DNA of 62,943 bases. Origin: Propionibacteriales bacterium (GTDB lineage: Bacteria; Actinomycetota; Actinomycetes; Propionibacteriales; Nocardioidaceae). This document shows, piece after piece, positions 25,738-34,569 of the stretch. The notes under the pieces were generated by a model. It saw only the letters and a program-made list of their open reading frames with translations. It was not told the origin of the DNA and made no database searches. A program made the position numbers and the translations under genes. The stretch lies in NCBI GenBank assembly GCA_009377795.1, contig WHTJ01000006.1, positions 1 to 62,943 of the forward strand. Reading direction: 5' to 3'. Every line of letters begins with the position of its first letter. Positions within the stretch are counted from its first letter, which is position 1.

Positions 25738-28142
25738 CCACGAGGTTGTTCGGCGAGCCGATCCGGCGGGTGGAGGACGAGCGGCTGCTGCGCGGAGACG
25801 GGCAGTACGTCGACGATCTAGGCTCGGACGCCCTGCACCTGGCCGTCGTACGCTCGCCACACGCGCACGCCCGCATCGTCGACATCGACGTCGACGCCGC
25901 GCTGGACGTCGACGGGCTGGTCGCGATCTACACGTACGACGACCTCACCGGCCCGCTCGCCGAGCCGCTGCCCCTGCTGATCCCGCATCCGAATCTCACC
26001 CAGGGGCGTACTCAGTACGCCCTCGCCAAGGACGAGGTGAACCACGTCGGCGAGGCGGTCGCGATGGTGGTCGCCACCGACCGCTACGCGGCCGAGGACG
26101 CCGTGGACCGGATCGACGTCACCTACGAACCCCTGCCCGCGGTCGTCGGCCTCGACGCGGCTCGCCGGGCGGAACACCTCGTGCACGACGACGTACCCGG
26201 CAACGTCGCGGCCCGCATGGGCCAGTCCAACGGCGACGCCGCGTCGGCGATCGCGTCGGCGCCGCACCGGCTGAGCCTCGACCTCCAGATCGAGCGGAGC
26301 GCCAGTACGCCGCTCGAGGGCCGGGGCGTGCTCGCCCGATGGGACACCGAGGCGCACCGAATGCGGGTCTGGTCGTCCACCCAGACCTCGACCGGCGTCC
26401 GGGCGGCGATCGCGGCCAAGCTGGGTCTCGACCTCGGCCAGGTCGACGTCATGACGCCGGATGTCGGCGGCGGCTTCGGGGTGAAGATCGTGCATCCGTG
26501 GCCGGAGGAGGTGATGGTGCCGTTCGCGGCGCGGGCGCTCGGTCGCCCGGTGAAGTTCACCGAGGACCGGCGCGAGCACTTCGTCTCCGCCGCGCACGAG
26601 CGCGCGCAACAGCACCACGTCGAGGTCGGATTCGACGACGACGGCCGCATCCTCGGACTGGCGGTGAGGTTCTGGCACGACAACGGCGCCTACACGCCGT
26701 ACGGCCTGATCGTCCCGATCATCAGCTCGACCCAGCTGCTCGGGCCGTACAAGCCGGGTGCCTACACCGTCGAGTTCGAGAGCCTCTACACCAACACCGT
26801 GATCGTCACTCCCTATCGGGGTGCGGGACGGCCGCAGGGCGCCTTCGTGATGGAACGCACGGTGGACGCGATCGCCCGCTATCTCGGCAAGGACCGCATC
26901 GAGGTCCGGGAGACCAACTTCATCCAGCCGCAGGAGATGCCGTACGACCACGGTCTGGTGTTCCAGGATGGCAAGCCGCTGATCTACGACTCGGGCGACT
27001 TCCCGGCCACTCTGGACAAGCTCAAGAAGCTGGTCGGCTGGGAGGAGTTCGAGTCCTTCCGAGCGCAGGCTCGTGCCGAGGGGCGGCGGGTCGGCATCGG
27101 GCTGGGTTGCTATGTCGAGGGCACCGGGGTCGGGCCGTACGAGGGCGGGCACGTGCAGATCGAGACCAGCGGCAAGGTCAAGGTCGCGACTGGGCTGACC
27201 TCGCAGGGGCAGGGGCATCAGACGGTCTTCGCGCAGGTGGTCGCGGACGAGCTCGGCGTACCGATCGAGGACGTCGAGGTCGTCACCGGTGATACCCGAA
27301 GATTTCCTTATGCGGTGGGGACTTTCGCCTCACGGGCGGCGGTGATGAGCGGTTCGGCGATCGCGCTCGCCGCCCGCAAGGTGCGGGCCAAGGCGCTCCA
27401 CATCGCTGCGGATGCGCTGGAGGTGGACGAAGCCGACCTGGAGATCGTCGACGGCGTGGTACAGGTCCGGGGCGCGTCGAAGAACCAGATCGCGCTTGGG
27501 ACGGTCGCCGTACTCTCCAACCCGCTGCGGTACGCCTTCGACCGGGCATCGGTCGCGGCCACCCAGTTCGCCGTCGGGGACCCGACGCAGCCTCCCGTTC
27601 CCGAGGGCCAGGAGCCGGGTCTCGAGGGCCGCGACTACTACTCGCCGAACCAGTCGACCTTCGCCAACGGGATGCACGCCGTCGTGGTCGAGACCGACCC
27701 GGACACCGCGGAGATCTCGATCCTGCGGTATTGCGTCGTGCACGACTGCGGCCCGATGATCAATCCGCGAGTCGTGGAGGGGCAGATCCACGGCGGGGTG
27801 GCGCAGGGCGTCGGAGGAGCGTTGTACGAGCGGATGGCGTACGACGAGCACGGACAGCTGGTCAACGCGTCGTTCATGGACTTCCTGATGCCGTACGTCA
27901 CCGAGATCCCCGACACCATCGAGATCGACCATCTGGAGACGCCGACCCCGTTGAACCCACTGGGGATCAAGGGCGCCGGGGAGGCCGGGGTGATCCCCAC
28001 CGCGGCAGCGCTCGCGGCCGCGATCGAGGACGCCGAAGGCTTCCCGATCACCCGGATGCCGATCTCACCCTCGGATCTGTTCGAGCTGCGGCGGCTCCAT
28101 GCTCAGGGGGACGCCGGCTCGGAGAGGAGCGACGACCGATGA
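25734..28142 (+). CDS. molybdenum hydroxylase large (Mo-cofactor) subunit, xanthine dehydrogenase family
   Basis: The 802-residue catalytic subunit hydroxylates a substrate using water. Visible motifs are GGGFGVKIVHPWPEE, PYRGAGRPQGAFVMER (near 360), LTSQGQGHQTVFAQV, and the active-site glutamate region IKGAGEAGVIPT (near 745). The loop lacks AYRCSFR, so it is not a true CO dehydrogenase; it belongs to the broad CoxL-like/xanthine dehydrogenase group. With the UraA-type permease and barbiturase upstream and downstream, a pyrimidine such as uracil is a possible substrate, by analogy with actinobacterial uracil/thymine dehydrogenase. ATGA overlaps on both sides tie it to its neighbours. Confidence 0.92.
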   Translation: MTTRLFGEPIRRVEDERLLRGDGQYVDDLGSDALHLAVVRSPHAHARIVDIDVDAALDVDGLVAIYTYDDLTGPLAEPLPLLIPHPNLTQGRTQYALAKDEVNHVGEAVAMVVATDRYAAEDAVDRIDVTYEPLPAVVGLDAARRAEHLVHDDVPGNVAARMGQSNGDAASAIASAPHRLSLDLQIERSASTPLEGRGVLARWDTEAHRMRVWSSTQTSTGVRAAIAAKLGLDLGQVDVMTPDVGGGFGVKIVHPWPEEVMVPFAARALGRPVKFTEDRREHFVSAAHERAQQHHVEVGFDDDGRILGLAVRFWHDNGAYTPYGLIVPIISSTQLLGPYKPGAYTVEFESLYTNTVIVTPYRGAGRPQGAFVMERTVDAIARYLGKDRIEVRETNFIQPQEMPYDHGLVFQDGKPLIYDSGDFPATLDKLKKLVGWEEFESFRAQARAEGRRVGIGLGCYVEGTGVGPYEGGHVQIETSGKVKVATGLTSQGQGHQTVFAQVVADELGVPIEDVEVVTGDTRRFPYAVGTFASRAAVMSGSAIALAARKVRAKALHIAADALEVDEADLEIVDGVVQVRGASKNQIALGTVAVLSNPLRYAFDRASVAATQFAVGDPTQPPVPEGQEPGLEGRDYYSPNQSTFANGMHAVVVETDPDTAEISILRYCVVHDCGPMINPRVVEGQIHGGVAQGVGGALYERMAYDEHGQLVNASFMDFLMPYVTEIPDTIEIDHLETPTPLNPLGIKGAGEAGVIPTAAALAAAIEDAEGFPITRMPISPSDLFELRRLHAQGDAGSERSDDR

Positions 28143-28768
28143 GGATCGCCGGAGACGCCGTACTCCATGCGCCGGTCGGGGAGGTCTGGGACGCGCTGCT
28201 CGATCCCGCGATCCTGGTGCGCACCATCCCCGGCTGCGAGCGGCTGGAGTCCACGGGGGAACACACATACGCGATGACCGTGACCGCCGGGGTCGCCTCG
28301 ATCACGGGTACGTACGCCGGCACGGTGGAGCTGCGCGACCTCGACCGGCCGAGATCGTTGACCATGAGGATCGCCGCTTCCGGCGCACCAGGAACCATCG
28401 GCGCCGACGTGAACGTGACATTCTCCGGCGACGATGACCACACCACGCGGCTCGCCTATGAGGCGGACGCGGTCGTGGGCGGGACGGTCGGCGGCGTCGG
28501 CCAGCGGATGCTCACCTCGGTGGGCAGGCGCCGGGCGGGCGAGTTCTTCACCGCGGTGGACGACGTGCTGACCGGACAGGCGCCCGCAGCCGCGGTGGAC
28601 GGTGGCCGTACGCCGTCCTCCGGGACGGACTCGGAAGTCGGCACGGTCTTCACCGCACCTGCCCGCACGACGGGACGCGACGACTTCTCCAAGGGACTCG
28701 TCGTCGGCGGCGGGCTGGTGCTGCTCGGGGTCGTCGCCGGAGCCGTCGCGAGTCGGCGCAGGCGCTGA
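28139..28768 (+). CDS. CoxG/SRPBCC family protein with C-terminal membrane anchor
   Basis: A 209-residue protein: an SRPBCC lipid-binding-like domain (residues ~1-145; VWDALLDPAILVRTIPGCE, family-typical), a linker, and a C-terminal helix GLVVGGGLVLLGVVAGAVAS ending in RRRR. CoxG-type proteins have been described as attaching CO dehydrogenase to the membrane and linking it to quinones; an equivalent role for this hydroxylase is likely. ATGA overlap with the large-subunit gene indicates one operon. The hydrophobic anchor supports membrane attachment of the enzyme. Confidence 0.87.
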   Translation: MRIAGDAVLHAPVGEVWDALLDPAILVRTIPGCERLESTGEHTYAMTVTAGVASITGTYAGTVELRDLDRPRSLTMRIAASGAPGTIGADVNVTFSGDDDHTTRLAYEADAVVGGTVGGVGQRMLTSVGRRRAGEFFTAVDDVLTGQAPAAAVDGGRTPSSGTDSEVGTVFTAPARTTGRDDFSKGLVVGGGLVLLGVVAGAVASRRRR

Positions 28769-28861
28769 CGCGGGACGCGGGCCGGGCGAGGCGGTCTCGC
28801 ATCCGGCTGCGGTTCCCATTCGTACAAGACCACGGACGGCCGGGCGACCTAATGTCGCGGC

Positions 28862-29257
28862 ATGACGGAACGAACACGCCCCTCCGCACAGCCGCAACCG
28901 ATGCTCGCCGTGAGCGATGTCGAGAAGGCCAGCAAGTGGTATCAGCAGGTGCTCGCGGGAGTGAGTGGTCATGGTGGCCCCGAATATGAACGGTTGCTCG
29001 TCGACGATGTGCTGGTCCTGCAGTTGCATCAGATCGACGTCGAGCACCACCACGGCCCCTTCGGCGACGCGACACAGCCGCTCGGCAACGGGATGGCAGT
29101 CTGGTTCGAGGTCGACGATTTCGACGCCGCGGTGGACCGCGTTCGCCGGGCCTCGGCACAGATCGTGACCGATGTGCATCACAACCCGAATGCCGGACAT
29201 CGCGAGATCTGGCTGCGCGACCTCGACGGGTATCTCGTCGTGCTGGCCGGAAGCTAG
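28862..29257 (+). CDS. VOC (glyoxalase/bleomycin resistance) family protein
   Basis: A 131-residue protein with one or two beta-alpha-beta-beta-beta modules of the vicinal oxygen chelate fold (PMLAVSDVEKASKWYQQVL at the start; REIWLRDLDGYLVVL at the end). Members bind a metal and act as isomerases, dioxygenases or drug-binding proteins. The conserved Glu/His positions cannot be assigned with certainty. It starts at ATG 28862, 94 bases after the CoxG gene, and may be part of the catabolic unit or independent. Confidence 0.8.
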   Translation: MTERTRPSAQPQPMLAVSDVEKASKWYQQVLAGVSGHGGPEYERLLVDDVLVLQLHQIDVEHHHGPFGDATQPLGNGMAVWFEVDDFDAAVDRVRRASAQIVTDVHHNPNAGHREIWLRDLDGYLVVLAGS

Positions 29258-29306
29258 TCGCGCCACCTGTAAGGCGTACCGGTGCCGGTCCTCGCGGGAA
29301 GAACGC

Positions 29307-29360
29307 CATGACACGTTCGGTCACGGTGCACCCGGGTGCGGTGTGACTGAACGTGTCATG
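29307..29360. repeat. long imperfect hairpin (18-bp arms)
   Basis: CATGACACGTTCGGTCAC (29307-29324) pairs with 29343-29360 at 17 of 18 positions, the exception being a G-T pair in one strand; the loop contains the perfect 12-mer GCACCCGGGTGC. It lies between the VOC and amidase genes. It could be a transcript terminator or a paired operator. Confidence 0.75.
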
Positions 29361-29375
29361 CGTTTGCGCGAGGTC

Positions 29376-29402
29376 GGCCAGATGTGCAATCTCGGCGCGA
29401 GG
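29376..29402 (+). repeat. element A half-unit upstream of the amidase gene
   Basis: GGCCAGATGTGCAATCTCGG then CGCGAGG, 42 bases upstream of the amidase ATG. The frame of its GTGCAATCTCGG (VQSRRE) is open into the amidase gene. The AGGAGG made by its end sits 2 bases before an in-frame GTG at 29408. Confidence 0.9.
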
Positions 29403-29443
29403 AGGACGTGCCGGACGAGGTCTTCGGCGGTACCGTCGTAAGC

Positions 29444-30364
29444 ATGAGAGCGTTCACCGCGGCGGCGGTTCAGGTGCAGCCGCGCCACGAGGAGCTGTCG
29501 CCGGACACCATCAAGGCCAACGTCGAGCACTGCGCGGACTGGGTCGAACGCTGCGTCGAGTCGACCGGCGCCGAGCTCGTCGTTCTCCCGGAGACCTGTA
29601 CGACCGGCTTCACGCCCGCCGTCACTCCGGAGAAGCTGTGGGATCTCGTCGAGGGATTCCCCGGTGCCATGACCGAACCCCTCCACGAGGTGGCGGGCCG
29701 GGTCGGGGTTCATGTGGTGTACGGCGCGTATGAGCGAGGTCCCGAGCGTGGGGTGGTCTACAACTCCGCCGTACTCGCCGGACCCACGGGAGATGTGCTC
29801 GGCGTCTACCGCAAGACCCACCCGTTCTGCACCGAGCTCCGCTCGCGTGGTGGATGGGTGACGCCGGGGGACGACGTGTGTGTCGTCGACACCGATCTGG
29901 GAAGGATCGGGCTGATCGTCTGCTTCGACGGCGACTACCCGGAGCTGTCGCGGATCACGGCGCTCAAGGGCGCCGAGGTCATCTGCCGGCCGTCCGCGCT
30001 GTTGCGGTCCGCGGACATCTGGGAGCTCACCAACCGGGCACGCGCGTATGACAACCACGTCTTCGTCGTCGGCGCGAACGCAGTCGGCATCGACCCCGGC
30101 GGAATGCTGTACTACGGCAACTCGATGATCGTGACGCCGATCGCCGAGGTGATCGGCCGTACCTCGACGTACGAGTCCTGGGTCTCGGCACGGCTCGATC
30201 CGGCGACCGCGATGGCGGCGCTGAGTCCCGGCTCCAGCGTGCCGCAGGGGTTCGACCATCTCGCCGATCGCAACCTCGAGTTGATCCGTCGTCATGTCGA
30301 CACGTTGACCGGCGAGGGCGGGACGTCCTTCCCGTTCGATCGCCCCGACCCGCGCCACGCCTGA
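29444..30364 (+). CDS. nitrilase-superfamily C-N hydrolase (amidase)
   Basis: A 306-residue amidohydrolase with the Glu-Lys-Cys triad visible: Glu50 in LPETCTTG, Lys124 in YRKTHPF and Cys160 in VCFDGDYPE. It resembles N-carbamoyl amino acid hydrolases, beta-ureidopropionases and aliphatic amidases; the exact substrate is unknown. In this block it could release ammonia from an amide such as oxamate or malonamate, or act on a ureido acid. I chose ATG 29444 because MRAFTAAAVQVQP matches the family N-terminus; the frame is open upstream through GTG 29408 and into the element A half-unit. Confidence 0.87.
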   Translation: MRAFTAAAVQVQPRHEELSPDTIKANVEHCADWVERCVESTGAELVVLPETCTTGFTPAVTPEKLWDLVEGFPGAMTEPLHEVAGRVGVHVVYGAYERGPERGVVYNSAVLAGPTGDVLGVYRKTHPFCTELRSRGGWVTPGDDVCVVDTDLGRIGLIVCFDGDYPELSRITALKGAEVICRPSALLRSADIWELTNRARAYDNHVFVVGANAVGIDPGGMLYYGNSMIVTPIAEVIGRTSTYESWVSARLDPATAMAALSPGSSVPQGFDHLADRNLELIRRHVDTLTGEGGTSFPFDRPDPRHA

Positions 30365-30387
30365 CCGGCGTACGGTTCAATGGCGTC

Positions 30388-32526
30388 ATGGTCGCCGTAC
30401 CTTCCGCACCGCAGCACCGCCTGCGGATCGGGATCGACACCGGCGGCACGTTCACCGACGTGGTGGCGTTCGACGAGTCCACCGGCACGCTGACCACGAC
30501 CAAGACCCCGTCCACGCCGAGCGAGCCGGCCGACGCCTTCCTGGCCGGTATCGAGAAGGTGCTCCAGATCGCCGGTCTGCCGGACGTCGGCGGTGAGGCG
30601 ATCACGGCGGTGAGTCACGGTACGACGGTCGCGACCAACCAGCTGCTCGAGGGAAAGGTCGAGCGGCTCGGCTTCGTCACCACCGAGGGCTACGAGTTCG
30701 TGCTGGAGATCGCCCGGCAGTCCGTGCCGGACGGCTATGGCAACTCGTACTTCTGGGTGAAGCCCGACCGCATTGTGCCGGTCGACCTGGTGAGGACGGT
30801 CGGCGGCCGGCTGGACTACACCGGAGCGGAGATCCGGCCGTTCGACGAGGAGCAGGCGCGGGCCGTTGCGCGGTGGTTCCGCGAACGCGGCATCGCGACG
30901 ATCGGCGTGTGCCTCCTCCACTCGTACGCGAACCCGGCGCACGAGGAACGGATGGGCGAGATTCTCACCGAGGAGCATCCGGAGGCGGTGTGCTCGCTCT
31001 CGTCGCAGGTGCTGCGTGAGTACCGCGAGTACGAGCGGTCGATGACGACGCTAGTCGACGCGGCGGTGAAGCCGCGGGTGTCGGCGTACGTCGCGAGCAT
31101 CCGTACCCGCCTCGACGCCTACACCGGTGGCGACGAGGACGCCCGCCGGGTGCCGTTCTACATGATGAAGTCGAACGGCGGTGTGCTCAGCGCGGACGAG
31201 GTCGTGCACCAGCCGATCAGCACCGTGCTGTCCGGACCGGCCGCCGGGGCTCTGGGTGCGGCGCTCATCGCCCGCCACGCCGGGTTCGACAAGGTGCTGA
31301 CCTGCGACGGCGGCGGTACGTCCACCGACGTCTGCGTGGTGGTCGACGGCGAACCCACGCTGACCACGGAGGGCAGCGTAGGCCGCTATCCGAGCAAGAT
31401 CCCGATGATCGACATCGTGACGGTGGGCGCCGGTGGCGGGTCGATCGCCTGGCTCTCGCCGGAGGGGACGCTCAAGGTGGGCCCCGCCTCGGCGGGCGCC
31501 GATCCGGGTCCGCTGTGCTACGCCAAGGGCGGTACGGACGTCACGATCACCGATGCGCATGTGGTCCTGGGGCGCATCCCGCCGTACCTGCTCGGCGGCG
31601 AGATCCCGCTGGAAGTCGAGGCCGCCCGGCGTGGGCTCACCCAGCTTGCGGACAAGCTCGGCATGGGCGTGGAGGAGTGCGCCCTCGGGGTGCTCGAGAT
31701 CTCGGCCTGGAACCAGGCCAACGCCGTACGGCAGCTCACCGTGCAGCGTGGGCTTGATGTCCGCGACTTCACGCTCACCACCTTCGGCGGGTCCGGCTCG
31801 CTGCTGCTCTGCCGGCTGATCGACGTACTGAACCTCCCCGCCGTACTCGTGCCGCCGGACCCCGGCAACGTGTCCGCGTTCGGTCTCCTGACCGTGGACG
31901 TGAAGAACGACTATGTCCAAACGTTCGTTTCGTTGCATGAAAATCTCGATCTGGAAGAGGTGGCTTCGCGGTACGCCGAGCTGACCGACAAGGCGGCCGA
32001 AGCGCTGGACAAGGAGGGCTTCGCGCGGGATCGGCATCGATATGCCCGCACGGCCGACCTGCGCTACTTCGGTCAGGCTTACGAGGTGCGGGTCGGCGTA
32101 CCCAGCGGGCCGATCGACCGGCGCCTCGCCGACCGGGTGGCCGAGTCCTTCCACGCCGAGCATCGCGCGTTGTACGGCTACGACTTCGCGGGTGACGACC
32201 GGCAGCAGGTGGAGTGGGTGAACCTGCGGGTCTCGGGGATCGGCCCGATCCAGCGGCCGGAGGTCCGCCGGCACGACCCGGTGCCGGACGGTGCGGCGGC
32301 GGGACCGTCTGGCACGCGGCCGGTCTGCTTCTCGGCGGAGGGTGCGTACGTGGAGACGCCGCTCTATGCGCGGGACGATCTGCGGCCCGGGAACCGGCTG
32401 GCGGGTCCGGCGATCATCGAGGAGTACGGCGCGACGGTGCCGGTCCACCCCGGGTTCGTCGCCCGCGTCGACGACTACCTGAACATCATCGTGACCCGGG
32501 AGGAGGGCGCGGATGACGGCGTATGA
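30388..32526 (+). CDS. hyuA: hydantoinase/oxoprolinase subunit A
   Basis: A 712-residue ATP-dependent lactam hydrolase subunit of the HyuA family. Signature segments are GIDTGGTFTDVV near the N-terminus, VLSGPAAGALGA, CDGGGTSTDVCVV, GAGGGSIAWL and GPASAGADPGP. It pairs with HyuB to open hydantoin-like, N-methylhydantoin or 5-oxoproline rings with ATP. It overlaps hyuB by 14 bases. Full length, with no visible damage, even though its partner gene is broken. The ATG at 30388 follows the amidase stop by 23 bases, which suggests one transcript. Confidence 0.92.
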   Translation: MVAVPSAPQHRLRIGIDTGGTFTDVVAFDESTGTLTTTKTPSTPSEPADAFLAGIEKVLQIAGLPDVGGEAITAVSHGTTVATNQLLEGKVERLGFVTTEGYEFVLEIARQSVPDGYGNSYFWVKPDRIVPVDLVRTVGGRLDYTGAEIRPFDEEQARAVARWFRERGIATIGVCLLHSYANPAHEERMGEILTEEHPEAVCSLSSQVLREYREYERSMTTLVDAAVKPRVSAYVASIRTRLDAYTGGDEDARRVPFYMMKSNGGVLSADEVVHQPISTVLSGPAAGALGAALIARHAGFDKVLTCDGGGTSTDVCVVVDGEPTLTTEGSVGRYPSKIPMIDIVTVGAGGGSIAWLSPEGTLKVGPASAGADPGPLCYAKGGTDVTITDAHVVLGRIPPYLLGGEIPLEVEAARRGLTQLADKLGMGVEECALGVLEISAWNQANAVRQLTVQRGLDVRDFTLTTFGGSGSLLLCRLIDVLNLPAVLVPPDPGNVSAFGLLTVDVKNDYVQTFVSLHENLDLEEVASRYAELTDKAAEALDKEGFARDRHRYARTADLRYFGQAYEVRVGVPSGPIDRRLADRVAESFHAEHRALYGYDFAGDDRQQVEWVNLRVSGIGPIQRPEVRRHDPVPDGAAAGPSGTRPVCFSAEGAYVETPLYARDDLRPGNRLAGPAIIEEYGATVPVHPGFVARVDDYLNIIVTREEGADDGV

Positions 32527-34544
32527 CGAGACCGCGGCGTCGAGTCCGGCGCCCACCCGGTTTCCGTTCGGCATGCTGACCGCCGACGCCGGCGCGTCGG
32601 TCGACCCCGTCGTACTCGAGATCGTTCAGGGCAGCCTCGCGTCGGTGGAGAAGGAGGTCGAGACCGCGATCGCACGGACGTCGCGGTCGCCCATGATCAG
32701 GGATGCGCACGACTTCCGCGCGGGAATCCACGACCGGCTTCTGCGCAAGCTCACCGGCCGTTCCTACAGCGCGCTGGTGCATCCGGTGGTACGTGACTTC
32801 CCGCTGGAGGAGATGCGTCCGGGCGATGTCTTCTTTCACAACGACGTATACGAATCCGAGGGTGGGATCGGCCACCTGCCCGATCTCTGCGTGACGGTCC
32901 CCGTAATCTCGGCGCGAGGGGGCGCGCGAGGGGGCGCGCGAGGGGGCGCGCGAGGGGGCGCGTGAGGGGGCGCGTGAGGGGGCGCGTGAGGGGGCGCCGG
33001 AGGTGGTGGCGTTCGTCCAGGCGTTCGGACACCACGACGACATCGGCGGAGCCGTGCCGGGGTCGATGCCGAGCGAGGCGACCTCGGTGTTCGTGGAGGG
33101 ACTGATGGTCCCCCCGATCAAGCTGTGGGAGGGCGGGCGGCCGAACCGGGCGGCGCTCACGATCATGACCCGGAACACCCGGATGCCGGAGTCGCTGGCC
33201 GCCGACCTCGATGCCGAGTGCTCGGCCTGCCTGATGGGCGCGCGGCGGCTGGGCGAGCTGTTCGAGCGGTACGGCCTGGAGACCGTCGAGGCGTGCTTCG
33301 ACGCGATCATCGACCGTACGACGCAGACCTACCGCCGGGAGATCCTCTCCAAGATCCCGGTCGGCCAATGGGTGTGGGAGGACTACGCCGAGCACGACGG
33401 CGTCGACCCGCCGACGCTGCACCGGCAGCGCATCACCCTCACCCGGACTCCGCCGGAGGACCCGGACGGCGAGCAGCTGGTGATCGACTTCGCCGGCACG
33501 TCTCCGCAGGCCAAGGGGCCGATCAACCACTGCGGGGACTATTCCGACGGGGTGTTCCTCAAGAAGTGGCTCGCGCCGATACTCCGCAATCTCGCCGACT
33601 CGCCCGAGCGGATGGCCGAGCTGGACGTCAACGAGGGCGTCGTGCCGCTGATCGAGATGCGGTTCCCCCCGAAGGGCACTCTCCTCACGCCGGAGTTCCC
33701 GGCGCCGACCAACGCGCGTACGTTCGTGATCCTGCGGCTGCTCGGCGTGCTGGCCGGCGTACTCGCCAAGGCGGTCGACGGCCGGATGCCCGCCGACCAG
33801 GAGACGATCCGCTACACCGGGGTGTACGGCGAGGACGCCGACGGCCGGCCCTACCTGATGCGCGAGGTGCTCGGCGGCGGGTCGGGCGGCCGGTACTACG
33901 CGGACGGCGAGGACACCATCCACGTCGTCCCGGACTCGCGGAACCTGCCGACTGAGTTCACCGAGTCTCGTTTCCCCTTTGTGGTCGAGCGATTGGGCCT
34001 GGCGGTGGACTCCGGGGGACCGGGTGCCCATCGCGGCGGTCTCGGGTACGAGAAGCACATCCGGATGCTCAAGGACGCGCACTTCATGTCGATCGCCGAT
34101 CGGTCGATCCTGTCCTGCTGGGGAGTACGCGGTGGGAAGGCCGGACGGCCGTTCCAGGTCGTGGTCGACCCGGGCGGTCCGAACGAACGCGAGGTGCACG
34201 CGCTCGCGGATGCGGAGCCGGTCCGGGCAGGCGAGATCATCCGGATCCGTACGACCGGCGGCGGAGGCTGGGGTGACCCGCTCGAACGCGACCCCGAGCT
34301 GGTAGCACGCGACGTCCGATGGGGCAAGGTCTCGACCGGCGCGGCGCACGCGGACTACGGCGTCGCCATCATCGGCAACGTCGACGGCGACGATCTGGGA
34401 TACGACGCGGCCGCGACCCGCGAGCTGCGCGCCGAGCGAACCCAAGGCCGTACCGCCAACGCGGCCGACGAGCCCTTCTTCGACCGAGGACCGGGCTACG
34501 CCCAACTGGCCGGCCTGCCGTCCGCGCCAGCCGACTGGCTCTGA
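32513..34544 (+). pseudogene. hyuB: hydantoinase/oxoprolinase subunit B, frame broken at an element A-derived repeat
   Basis: Two reading frames together make one HyuB. The N-terminal part (32513-32965) includes VHPVVRDFPLEEMRPGDVFFHND-type sequence and GHLPDLCVTVPV, then runs into ISARGGARGG repeats and stops at TGA 32963. The C-terminal part (from about GTG 33003 to 34544) resumes in another frame with VVAFVQAFGHHDDIGG, a normal HyuB continuation, and ends with TTGGGGWGDPLERDP. The shift must fall between TAA 32904 in the second frame and TGA 32963. Seven G5 runs lie there, so a single-base slip would restore the frame. Either HyuB is inactive, two polypeptides are made, or the sequence has an indel error. 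Confidence 0.85.
32904..32996 (+). repeat. element A end amplified as seven 12-bp tandem repeats inside hyuB
   Basis: TAATCTCGGCGCGAGGGGG, a mutated half-unit end, is followed in phase by seven 12-bp units from 32913 to 32996: four CGCGAGGGGGCG, then three CGTGAGGGGGCG. In the N-terminal hyuB frame the C-to-T change turns CGA into TGA. The array is GC-pure and prone to slippage. Confidence 0.93.
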
Positions 34545-34569
34545 TCCCCGTCGCGGACAGGAGGAAAGC

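Noticed and set aside
25734-28142. True carbon monoxide dehydrogenase large subunit
   Set aside because: The active-site loop AYRCSFR is absent; the sequence has PYRGAGRPQG, typical of other molybdenum hydroxylases.
32904-33003. Programmed ribosomal frameshift in hyuB
   Set aside because: No slippery heptamer with a conserved downstream structure is evident; slippage in G5 runs or sequence error explains it more simply.
33591-33606. CGCAATCTCGCCGACT in hyuB as another element A copy
   Set aside because: It encodes the normal HyuB segment ILRNLADSPE and lacks the outer GGCGCGA; judged a chance match.
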